A DNA stretch of 64,000 nucleotides from Bimastos eiseni (taxonomy: Eukaryota > Annelida > Clitellata > Crassiclitellata > Lumbricidae): positions 374,501 to 438,500 of the forward strand of contig OY365817.1 of assembly GCA_959347315.1 (NCBI GenBank). The letters run 5' to 3'. The stretch's first letter is position 1, and the number at the start of each line of letters is the position of its first letter. Positions 44,157 to 54,973 of this stretch are shown here, one piece after another. The notes under the pieces were generated by a model that was given only the letters and a program-made list of their open reading frames with translations, did no database searches and was not told the origin of the DNA. Made by a program: the position numbers and the translations under genes.

Positions 44157-44220
44157 ATGCCTGCTATTGTCTTGGTGCTTGTCTTGATGCTGGCTACCAG
44201 TTATACCAGGGCGAAGTCAG
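44157..44220 (+). CDS. Signal-peptide exon of a third vWA-type gene (partial)
   Basis: MPAIVLVLVLMLATSYTRAK followed by a phase-1 donor (GTCAG|GTAAAT). It matches gene 2 exon 1 (MPAIFLLLAVL...) in start, length and donor phase, and the leader before the ATG has a similar ACAGATA/TGCAAA context. No vWA exon (VDGS or VKYG) was found before the SLC5 gene at 50.2 kb. It may be an orphan exon from a partial tandem duplication, or later exons may be lost or too diverged to see by eye. Confidence 0.5.
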
Positions 44221-44329
44221 GTAAATATCCGAACTAACTTCTGTATCAAATGAATGGTAAAAAAATGAATAAATCGTGCACAAACCCTTCTGGATTTACT
44301 CTATACAAATATCACCACTGAATTTGTTA

Positions 44330-44520
44330 TCTGCAGCCATTCGGCTAATTGATCCTTTTTATCGATCCAGCTTCCATTTATGCAAAACTTCTTTCATCTT
44401 TAAAGCAAATATTTTCAGCAATCCATGCAGCTTCTGTTTAGGAAATAATATTTCTTTCAACGATCCAGGTTCTAATTAAGCACGTGTTTCTTTCATCGAT
44501 CGAGCTTCTATTTCAAATTG
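44330..44520 (-). repeat. Dispersed minisatellite, unit about 40-50 bp, copy 2
   Basis: Three to four degenerate units of TTTCTTTCATCGATCCAGCTTC...TTTA, the inverse of the units at 12530 and 61805. Confidence 0.6.
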
Positions 44521-44625
44521 AGAGCGCAAGATATGTGCAAGATAGTGGCTGTAAGCATATGCTCCGATACCAAACACTGCGGCATAGCCACTTTTATAAT
44601 GTACACACATAAAGCAACGTTTGCA

Positions 44626-44760
44626 TACAATGACTAACAATTTTTAGCGAGTTCACACATTGACTGATTTGGTCAGGCATTGTATACAATGACTAATAAA
44701 ACCAGCGATTTCACACATTGACTGGAAATTGATGGTTGTTATTGTACACTTTGACTGATG
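44626..44760. repeat. 58-bp tandem duplication
   Basis: ATACAATGACTAA...AGCGA(g/t)TTCACACATTGACTG occurs twice, at 44626 and 44684, with a third partial ATTGTACACTTTGACTG at 44740. Confidence 0.75.
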
Positions 44761-44774
44761 CAAGGTAGGACATA

Positions 44775-45300
44775 ATGTGCGGTGATGTCGAAAAGCTAAT
44801 AAGGAAGAAGAAGGAGGAGGGGGACGATGTCGTTTATTTCGCTCACAATGATGACATTTTTGACATTATAGAGCGCGTCCACGTTTCTACTGGACACGGT
44901 GGAAGAGACAAGGTCATGAAAGTCTCTCGCTCACTCTCTCTGTCTCTCTCTATCTCACTCTGTCTCTCTCTTTCTCTCTCTGTCTGTCTTTCTCTCTCTT
45001 TCTCTCTGTTCTCTCTCTATTTCTCTCTCCCACTCTGTCTCTGTCTGTCTCTGTCTCTTCTCTTTCTCTCTCTCTTTCTCTGTCTGTCTGTCTCTATCTG
45101 TCTCTCTCACTCTCTCTCTTACTCTCCCTTACTCTGTCTCTCTCTGTCTCTCTCTGTCTCTGTGTCTCTCTTTTTCTGTCTGTCTCTGTCTCTTTCTCTC
45201 TGTCTCTCTCTCTCGCTCTGAAGGCTTTGGTCACTCATGTCTTTTTTCAACTAAAGTCTGATCTTTATCCAACCGCTCAGCCACAAGAGTGATTGAGAGG
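44775..45300 (+). pseudogene. Integrase-like (H2C2 zinc-binding) fragment split by (TC)n
   Basis: 44775-44928 reads CGDVEKLIRKKKEEGDDVVY, then FDIIERVHVSTGHGGRDKVM. The H-x(3)-GHGGRD segment is characteristic of the zinc-binding N-terminus of integrases in GINGER/KRBA2-like and some LTR elements. A (TC)n array (44928-45222) follows, then KALVTHVFFQLKSDL resumes a similar frame. Which element type it came from is uncertain. Confidence 0.5.
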
Positions 45301-46169
45301 ATTAATATTTACTTCTGGATATGAAGCAGTCAATGCAGTTCAGAATCAGTGTTAGTAAAGTTGAAATATGTTTTTAAATTGTTTGACGTGGGAGCCATAC
45401 CTTAGACACTAAAATCACCCTTCTATCGTGTATGATTCCAGAGATATAGCGATTATATATACACGTATCCTGGCGACCATTTTGACCGCCATCTTGTTTT
45501 GTGAGAGTCTGCAGGGGTTGCGAGACAGCCGCCATGAATTGTATGAATCTCCATCGTCATACGAAGAGAATGACAACAACCGCATATTTCTATCACAGAA
45601 AGCGCCACGGGACATGATGTTCAGGTCCAATTGCTCCCGGACTGTAGGCCATAATCATATATAATAATGACAGTAGTGCCTTTTTATATATTTGTAATAA
45701 GCTCAATGACATTTATAGTGTGCCTGTGTATAACTTCCACATTCAATTTCTTGGTAATTAGGTTAAATATAATAACTTAATATGTAACTATGGTCATTTT
45801 CTTTTGCTTTGGCTGTGCATACCAATTGAATACATAGATCCTACCACATGTGTCGAAGCGGGTGTAATCTTTGACTATCTCCGCTTATAATGCTTTTTCC
45901 TCACACGACCTTTCCCCTCACAGTCCGTGATATGGGACTTACTATAAATTGACTCTGCACTCACTCTCTTTCAACACGTGAGCCTAGTTGTTACTACCAG
46001 CTTCGTTAGCTCAGGGCGGTGTCACGCTCTCCCTTGACGCGAGCGTGATTGTTGTTCATACCTTTGTTACTGAGTTGAAAACTGTTTTCCTTACTTGTTG
46101 GTTCCAACAACTTAGACGAGGTCTGCTGTGAGCTAGATCAAATTCTGAATGTGAATCTAAAAATGAGAA

Positions 46170-46525
46170 ACACTAACTCTTAATGTGTGACTTTAACATT
46201 GATCGATCAAAGGCCGAAACCATCAAGGAACTAGCTCATTCTTGGAAGTAATGGACGACCGGCTTCGTTATGGACTCCTGCCAGCCATAACTAGACCATC
46301 TAGAATAACGACACATTTTTCCAATTTGATACATAATATCCTTGTCTCTGGCTAAAGTAGAAACAAATATAATTATCTCTGATCACCTGGAATAGCCTCC
46401 CACTTGAGCTCTGCTCTCTACGTTCTCCGGCTTTTTCTTTAGTCGTTGCTGGGCTGAGAGCGCTCATACAGATTCTTGAAGGGGCGTTGCATAAAATACT
46501 CAGAATGAATGAAGGAATGAATTAA
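46170..46525 (+). pseudogene. Internally deleted LINE: endonuclease fused to ORF2 end
   Basis: LMCDFNIDRSKAETIKEL (the endonuclease GDFNID motif, G lost) runs with stops to IIISDH at about 46385. The next codons in another frame read WNSLPLELCSLRSPAF, the ORF2 terminus. The whole RT is missing. GCGCTCATAC...CTTGAAGGGGCGTTGCATAAAA and a GAATGAATGAAT tail close it. Confidence 0.6.
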
Positions 46526-46529
46526 TTGC

Positions 46530-47245
46530 GAACTCCAGATATCTCTAACCAAGTGATAATCTTTTTTAATTCAGCAACAAATTAACGAATTTTTTTGCGT
46601 ATTTAAGTTAATCGATGTTAATACAGCATTTCATGAGATATTTTCCATATGAAATAATGTTCGAACCTCAGTCAGACAGCAAGTGATGCATGCTTTTGTC
46701 CGCACGAAAGAAAAACTTGACAAATGCTTAACGATGTTTCGATGTTATTGGATATAATAGGTAGGGCGATAGGAAAATAGGCAGGTCAAATTACATACTG
46801 CGAATTTGCGATCCATGGTAGCAACGCCACTGAGATAACGTTAGGGAGGAGGAAAAAGAAGAGAGAGAAAGAAGAAGAGAGAAGGGAGGGACCCAATAGA
46901 ACAAAACCAAATAATAATTTCAAGGTGAAAACATTCTGAAAAGTTTCAAACCACAATACACATGCCATGATGCCACCATGGCTACCACATGCCTCGACAT
47001 TCTTATTCGGTGTATATAGGAAAGACCCTGATGGAATGTTTACTCAGCTTCCTCGCGTAAAACAGTACCCATTTGCTGCAAAAAAAGAACAGGCTACAAA
47101 AACCAACCCAAAGCTCAAATTACACAAAAGTAAATGCTTCAGAAACATTTATACTTTGCTCTCATTTGTGAATGCTATAGTCGATACTATTTCGATTGGG
47201 TCAATGTGTGTACGCCAACCTGCAACTGTCGACTTGGCTATGTAT
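46530..47245. other. No recognised feature
   Basis: A 94-residue frame at 46967-47251 has no motif I know. Confidence 0.4.
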
Positions 47246-47342
47246 CGATAGTCCGAAGGTTCAATAGTCCAAAGGTTCGATAGTCCGAAGGTTCGGTAGT
47301 CCGAAGGTTCGATAGTCCGGAGGTTCGATAGTCCGAAGGTGC
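47246..47342. repeat. 16-bp tandem repeat GGTTCGATAGTCCGAA
   Basis: Six units with single changes, starting GTATCGATAGTCCGAAGGTTC. The same unit forms the hairpin element at 54010-54152. Confidence 0.9.
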
Positions 47343-47579
47343 TGGTTAAAATCTTCTCATCATTACTTCTTCCATTTAAACTGGGTAAATGTGTTTTAGC
47401 GTATTTTAGCCTTGTGAAACCTGCTCAATAAATGGGAACAAATTTGATCTAGTTAAAATAAAGTTATTGAAATGGTTGCAAAAGCAGCAGCAAATTAATT
47501 TTTGCATGGAAGTATGGTAACTTTCCCTAGTTTCATCGTCATTTGCATCCAGCAGGAAATGTTTTCTCAATATTATAAT

Positions 47580-47605
47580 ATATATATGTATATATATATA
47601 TCTAC
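47580..47605. repeat. (TA)n microsatellite
   Basis: ATATATATGTATATATATATAT. Confidence 0.9.
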
Positions 47606-47749
47606 TCTGAGGACAGCTAGTGATTGTGGAGCATCAGACGTTAACAATTGATAGTAATTATGGAAACGTATAAAAATTCATGCCAAGCTGCAGAGCTGCT
47701 TCATTCTTGGAAATACGGACTTCTTTTTGCTCCAATATAACTGCAGCCA

Positions 47750-47890
47750 GCTTAGGAAGAACATTAAAGAGTAAAGTCATGTATTATTCCCTAGCTTATA
47801 CCAGCTTCCATTTAAGCATAGTTCATTTCCTCAATCCAGTTTCTACTTACATGGTCTTCTTTTCCTCGATCCCGGCTCCATTTAAGGTAA
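47750..47890 (-). repeat. Dispersed minisatellite, unit about 40-45 bp, copy 3
   Basis: ACCAGCTTCCATTTAAG, TCAATCCAGTTTCTACTTA and TCGATCCCGGCTCCATTTAAG are three units related to 44330-44520. Confidence 0.6.
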
Positions 47891-48017
47891 AGTTGGACAT
47901 ATATTCGCGTCAAATATTAAAATACGCTAAAATACGTTTTGCCGGAATGTCTGCAAAATAACCACTGTTCATCTTATCTGCGCACTCCATTCTCAGAATA
48001 TTTGAAAGTCATACTAT

Positions 48018-48601
48018 GCGGCACCCCGACAAGCTAGCCCCGACAAAATAACCCCAAACAAAGTAGCTCCTATCGAGGAACCAATGTGGATCACCTGTAA
48101 CAATGGGCTTAAACACTAATAAAACTTACTTGCTAATGGACAAATAAGTTAAGCCTCAAAACATTCACGCCAATAACAATGGGCCTAAACACTTTTAGAA
48201 CTTACTTAGTGATGGGCAAATAAGTTAAGCCTTAAAAATTCGAATTTTGAAGCTGACATTATTTGTCCATTGCAACATGTAAGTAAGTTCTAAAAGTGTT
48301 TAAGTCCATTGTAAAAGACGTGAATGTTTTGAGGCTTAACTTATTTGCCAATCACTAGGTAAGTTCTAAAAGTTTTAAAACCATTGTAAAAGACGTGAAT
48401 GTTTTGGGACTCAACTTATTTGTACAATGCTAAGTAGGGTTTATAAGTGTTTAATCCCATTGGTAGAGGGGAACCACACTGGTTTTTGCTGGAAGCTACT
48501 TTGTTTGGGGCTATTTTGTCTGGACTATTTTGTCGGGGGATATTTTAGTCAGGGCTACTTTTGGCGGGGCTATTTTGTCTGGACTATTTTGTCGGGTCAC
48601 G
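48018..48601. mobile_element. Palindromic foldback element, about 584 bp
   Basis: The outer arms CCCGACAAAATAACCCCAAA and (reverse complement) CAGACAAAATAGCCCCAAAC, then CAAAGTAGC, enclose inverted copies of a unit with ACAAATAAGTTAAGCCTCAA, AACATTCACG and CTAAACACTTTTAGAACTTA. The centre is near 48250 (AAAATTCGAATTTT). ATACTAT flanks both sides (48011-48017, 48602-48608) as a possible target duplication. No coding capacity. Confidence 0.7.
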
Positions 48602-48609
48602 ATACTATA

Positions 48610-49540
48610 CATGTAGGTCTACGAAAAAGATTTTTTGGAATATAAGCAAAATCTCAACCTCTTCTTCGAACAAATGTTTGTGTGTGTGATAAGTTTATTT
48701 AACGACGCATCCATGACAAGGATGATATGCGTGATCCTCGGACAAAATTTTACAGTCCCAATAATAGTTTGCTTTGACATTTGCTAGCTTATATCATCGG
48801 TCACATGAATCAATGGCAATATTTTTCAGATACGATTTCATACCGGAAAAACTCTATTGCTAAATCGGCAAACATGTACTGGTGTCGTGACCCTAAACAC
48901 ATGATTTACGGTGTATAATAATTATAGAAAAATAGAAAATCAATGGCGTACAGCTTGAAGCTAAAACCTGCCCTGGATGTCGATTTATAACTGTGTTTTT
49001 TCTTGCGCAACTTACTCCATTGATGTTTTTGAATTATTGAGGTCACAGTCATAGAGAGTACTTTAATTTAATACGTAAAGGTGCAGAGTTAATTTATTCA
49101 CTAACACAGTAATAGGAGGCCTACTGACTATCGAACGAGTAGGTGCATTGCTTAAACACCCGAAGCATCTGTGCAAATCCATCTGTCTGCAAAATGTAAC
49201 AAAGGTTAAAATAAATGTCACGTATTGTCCTTATACCCTGTATATGTTTTGTATATAGTTATTTAGGCATCGCCTTGTGTGTGAATGTGCGTGAATGTCT
49301 TATATATATATATATATTAGCTGAATCTATTGGACTCATAGGCCTATATTGCGGATAAACACTGCATTGACCCGTATATGTATATAATACTCAATGTGTA
49401 ATGAAGGCTCGATGGTCGTCGATGACCGTGAGGGTCCAAAAGGAATGGTCGGGTCAAAGGGGAAAGCGAAGGGGGATAAAAGCAACAGGAAGAAGTGAAA
49501 GGGGCGATTTTCTTCTGTTGGTTCGGAGTTCGCTCGGCGA
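48610..49540. other. No recognised feature
   Basis: Contains a short (TA)n at 49300-49316; otherwise nothing identified. Confidence 0.4.
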
Positions 49541-49542
49541 GG

Positions 49543-49790
49543 GTCTCGCCGTTTCCACTGCCAGAAGGACTAATTCCAGACGCGAGGGTTCCGTCGCTTC
49601 CACTGCCAGAAGGACGAATTCCAGACGCGAGGGTTCCGTCGCTTCCACGACTGGAAGGGCGAACGGACGCGAGGGCTTCGACGCTTCTCCTGCTGGAAGG
49701 ATGAATTACAGACGCGAGGGTTCCCTCGCTTTCACGGCTGGAAGGCCGAACAGACGCGAGGGCTTCCACGCTCGCTCCCACTGCCAGAAG
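49543..49790. repeat. 45/42-bp minisatellite, about 5.5 units
   Basis: GAGGGTTCC(g)TCGCTTCCAC...GGAAGGACGAATTCCAGACGC-type units of 45 bp alternate with 42-bp units lacking ATT. All lengths are multiples of three, so long frames stay open on both strands (GTLASGIRPSGSGSD; RREGSVASTAGR). No start context, homologue or splice site supports coding. Confidence 0.8.
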
Positions 49791-50167
49791 GACGACGACC
49801 ACTGGACTATGTTTTTTCTTCTGGGCCGAAAAGACGACCAGAAGCCAGGACACTCAACGAACACCTGGGATATGTGAGTGAGGAACGAGTTGTTGTTGGG
49901 TTGGGGAGGTGGCCTGAGGGAGGGAAGCGGCCATCGAAGCAAGGTAGTACTAGAGGTTACCAGACGTTTTTGTTTGAAGTTCTTATTCACTAAATTTCTG
50001 TTTTGACTATATTTCTTTCTATGATTAAAATCTGACTATATATCATCTAGCAGAGTGTGCTCCATAAATGTAATACTCTTTAGCATCCAGGCGGTTAGCT
50101 CCTGGAAATAACTTGTCATCTAAAATAATAACGAACTCGTGACAATAAATAGTTATTTGTTTTTTAT

Positions 50168-50222
50168 ATATTTAGTAATGGACAAATAGGTTAAGCCTCA
50201 AAACATTCACGTCTTTTATCTG
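50168..50222 (+). repeat. Partial copy of the 48-kb foldback unit
   Basis: AATGGACAAATAGGTTAAGC, CTCAAAACATTCACGTCTTT matches the unit inside 48018-48601. It ends 15 bp before the SLC5 start codon, so the first known exon begins right beside transposon sequence. Confidence 0.75.
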
Positions 50223-50236
50223 ACGTATAAATCAGA

Positions 50237-53200
50237 ATGGAGTCGTTATTGAAGTGGCCGGACTACTTGATTCTGGTCAGTTTTCTGGTAATCTCGCTGG
50301 CCATTGGTCTGTATCATTCACTGACCGGAGGCAAACAGACGACGACAGAGGAATTCATACTGGCTGACCGACGTCTTCAAGTCCTTCCCACAGCCATTTC
50401 ATTGCTTGTCTCCAGCCATTCGGCCATCTTGGTGCTTGGAATGACTGCGGAGATGTATAGTTACGGAGTTCAGCTGCTGATTTTCGACGGACTCGGCTTT
50501 GTTATCAGTGCAATTCTTATCGAGAGAATAATTATTCCGTGGCTCTATCCTCTACAATTAGTCAGTGTAAATGAGGTAAGAAGTCGTTATTAAGTTTTAC
50601 ATAGTTAACGTTGTAAAACAATTTTTTTGACGCAAACGCTACAACATCGTGAGCATAGTAGGGTAATTTATACATTGAATCCTGCAAAATATTTTGCAGC
50701 ATCTTGTGTTAGAATTGAATCGAAAAGTGTCTCTTTTACGTTGAAGAAATTGCTTGACCAGAGAACAGAGCTTGAGAACTTCACCGTGCTTATGCCTCCA
50801 AGTTCCAATGAAATGGTCTTAATTTGAGCCGCAGAATGATGTCGTAGACCACATTGTAGAATGTTGCTGGGCTTTCCTGTCATACCTCCCATCGCAACAT
50901 TTTTTTATTTTCATCCTTAACAGACTGTGATGAGCTTTACAGCACACAACAGCTTAAATAATTAATACATCTTCCAAGATACTGACTCATACATTTAGTG
51001 AAAATGTACTTCCTCTTTAATGAATAATATGCCCCAATGATGGAGCCTTTAAAATTTGTCATTAATGGGCAACTGAATTCTTTAATTTATTATGTATCTG
51101 AAAAGATTGTGTAAGAAGTGAGCTTAGGGGCCGTTCACATATTATATAACGCTCAAGGGGTAGGTGGGTGGGCTCCGTTAGCGTTATATTGTGTAGGGTG
51201 GGGGTGGTAGTTGAATGTTTTTTTATATAACAAACTTTTTTCAGCTTATGCTATTTTGCCTGTTGGCCTGCCAATTGGAAATTCCATGTACTACGGACCT
51301 TCATTGCTTAATCGAAGTTCACAATAAGTTGTGAGCCAAAACTAGCACCACTAGCTGGTACCTGGTGAATTGATTTGACGTTCTTAGTTATTATTTTATA
51401 AATCCACTTTTAACAATTTGTGGTTTACAATTTTTACAATTTCATGTGCATAGCTCTAAACGCTCTAAAATTCAATTCTGTGTGCTTTGTTTTGAATCTG
51501 GTTTAAATTAAAATTAATTCTGCTGAAATAATTATTTTGGTAGGTATTATCATGATGCTTCATTTCATTTCATATAGTATGTGTAAATAGTTTGTTTGCT
51601 TAGATACCAAATTGCAGTTGTAGTACGCACTCTGTATACATCATACGCTATTAAATAGGTAGAGTTGTACCGCGAACTTATCGATAAATACCTGATAGTG
51701 CAATATTAAACCAATCCATTCAGTGTGATACCGTAATGCTCATTTCTAGTGCAAAACAGGAGGGAAACTAAAATGGTGTTTTTGAATAGTGTGTACGTCA
51801 CTACGATGTATTATCATGCTGTATTATAGTAGGCTTACATGTAGGTACATGGTGACAATCGTAGACTACCCAATTAGTTACTGTAATTAATACAAGTGAA
51901 TTACGTGCCATTAAAAGTGCGATATTAAGACGCAGAGAAGCTCCTTACATGCGGTGTAATAATCATTGGCACGAAAGAGTACACAATTTTAAGGTGGCTT
52001 TTGTTACATAGCTAATTGGGCATATGATGATTTTTACTGCAGTTCTTGAATTGGATAAAGGCAATTATCAGTTGAATCACTACTATTAAAATTCTAACTA
52101 ACATCGTATTGTTATAAAAGTGTCAAATTGTGCAAGACAATTATGTCGATTGTATGTCTTTTAATGTGCTTATAGGCTGGGGTGGGGTAGGGGGGTGGGT
52201 AGCATATCTGTTATATAATATGGGGGTGGGAGGTCACAGATGTGGTCATATAACGTCATTATTGGTAGGGGGTGGGAAAAAAATTGGGATTTTATGCGTT
52301 ATATAATATGTGAACGGTCTCTTAAACCTATTCAATGAATTTCTACTTCGTCGATGATATAATTACTACATAGACCTAAGTATGTACTTCTATTTTGACT
52401 AAATTTACGATGAGTTGCATTCGGTTTGAAAATATGTTTTCAGTATTTCTATATGAGATTTGGTTCGAACTCGGTGAAACTTTGTGCCAGTTCTATGGGA
52501 ATGTTAAGCTCGGTAAGTTGACCTACGTTATTCTCTTAGAAATGGAAGAAAGTACAATAATTTATTACAAGTGCGTGTTGACAATAATGACATCGCCATT
52601 CTACACTGTGTCCCAAAGAAAGATAGACCCCAAACAAAAAATATCATAACTCAGTCAAAACTTGTAATATTTGACTGAAATTTTCAGAGCTTAGGTAGCG
52701 GGCTTATCAACACGAAATGCTAATTCCGTTGGGAAATATTGGTGATCTTGTCAAGTTTATGAACGTTTGAACTGCGGCACCGAAAAAGGAAGTTTCCAAC
52801 AGTGGGATCCTGCAACAGCCGTAAGGAACTGGAGTTTAGCCACAGCTGGTGTTCAAAATATTCTCCTTGTTCACACTTACACACAACTGCAGAAGTGGAC
52901 GACACTGTTTGATGGCCCGGTCACTGATCACGTAGTCAAATAGCTGACACTTCTAAATTCGACGCGCCTCAGATGATCTCCGAATGCGGAAACGATAAAC
53001 GCGTTGCACCAGTAGGTATACGCTCCAGATTTCATAGTCAACTGGATCTAGGTCTGGATTATTGGGCAGTCACAGCTGCGGGGACATGACGTCGAGTGTC
53101 TGTCGGGACAGCAGAGCAATTGTCTCACGTTCTCGGTGTGCAGGGGCACCTACTTGTCTTGTGCGTTTTTGCCACTGCCGGGTTTTCGGTCCACCGTGCC

Positions 53201-54913
53201 GGTTTCATCAATCTTCTTCAACAATTTTTTCAAAGACAGACACCAGCTTCTGTTCGGAAGTTCATTCACAAAACGTTTTACTCCATAACCTTTCTCTTAG
53301 CAAAATTATTAACCTAAATTTATCTGTTTTTGCAGATTCCATGTTTCTTTATCTTTACACCAAAACAAGTGATGTTCCATCAAGAATTGCGTCGATAGCG
53401 TGGCACAGTGGCCGATCGGTTAGAGCGGTCAGCCCGTAACGTTCAGTGTGTTGAACGCGCGAGTTCGAACCTGGTCCGGGGCGTCAGTCACTGTGTAGGG
53501 ACACTGAGCAAGTCCTTCTCGCAACATTGCTCTGCAGTACATCTGCAATTGCGCCGTTGATTTATTCGAAAATGATGGAATACTGTACAAATAATTTTAT
53601 TGATATAAGTTTGATTTTCATGCAGTTTCTGACAAACGTTTAAGGGTCAAGTTTTCATCGGGACACAGTGTATTTTCAATCGGACGTTACTATCTAAATT
53701 TTTGCGTGATATGAAATCCTTTATTATGACGAATTTCGATACGAAGGCAGACAAGCTATTAACGCTGTTTGTTGCCTGCAATTTAGGCTATTAACACACG
53801 AATGTAGTTAATTGTAATTGTATCAAAGACATCAACTGATTAGTTCTTGAATAAGGTAAATACTGAAACACATTGCAAAATGGAATTTGCTCAGCTCACA
53901 CATAATAGTAATTGCATAGACCAATTCCGAACAGCCAAATAGGCTGAAATATGAGCTGTTTCCTTCTCGCAAAGGTTTAAATGCCATTTTGTTTCATCGT
54001 GGTTTTAGTGTGGGGACCATTCGATAATCCTACGGCTCGATAGTCCGAAGGTTCTATAATCCGATGGTTCGATAATCCGAAAATCTTCGGACTAGAAAAT
54101 TTTCTTCAGATTATCGAACCTTCGGACGACCGAACCTTCGGACTATCGATACAGAACCGTTTTAGTGAGCTAGGTCTGGAGCGCCTTTAGTTAGTTTCTT
54201 TTGAAGTGGTGCTATGTACATTTACAGTTACTGTTGCCATGTAAAGGAACGCACAATATATCAGATTCAACAGCTACGTCAAGTAAAAGTGGTGTTGTCA
54301 CAGGTAGATTTGAGTACAGTTGACACAAAGTGGCAACATTAGTGAGTGGCAAAGTAAATTTTGTTCACACTGGCATAATAAATTCAAGGTGTGATCGAGT
54401 GGAATACAGAAGTTTCACGAGGTCCTGTTAATGGGGAATCAATAACTAGCATAGAAAACCATGTTGCATATCATGGGATTGAGATAGAATTTTCAAAGAG
54501 CACTTAAAAACTATTGTGGATACGCGTTAAAACTAAAAAAGAACAATTTTTATAATTAATGTAATTAAAACAACTATTGTTTATACGTTTTCGACGTCAT
54601 GCGCAATGGCCCTTACCCCACTTTTCAATGCTTTATTCAGGTTGACAAAAGAATGGGGTGTGGGATCCTTCCTAATGAGGCCTCTGAGACTCTGCTTAGT
54701 TGTAAACTTAGAAGCGAAAGAATTATGCATAAATGCAAGACTACAATCATATGGGCAACGGAAAAATTGCCAGAAATTATAGACTTATTACTCTAATGTC
54801 GATTCCGGGATAAACGCATTTGTGCGAAAACACCTGTGTTGATTAAGATCATCGACTTCTGAAAGGCTTACCACAGCTTGCATAGAGATTAGCTGAAGAG
54901 GATAATGAAATGT

Positions 54914-54973
<60 letters not shown>

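Noticed and set aside
49344..49877. Two opposite 158-169 residue repeat frames
   Set aside because: They come from the 45/42-bp minisatellite; no splice, start or homology evidence. Kept only as a finding.
53330..53375. Candidate for the missing SLC5 exon after TTTTTGCAG
   Set aside because: The frames give IPCFFIFTPK or a stop, with no YLE-like segment and no donor at the right distance.
53400..53475. Possible tRNA gene
   Set aside because: A and B boxes are present but no acceptor stem or anticodon arm pairs; five other loci share the non-tRNA body, so it is a SINE.
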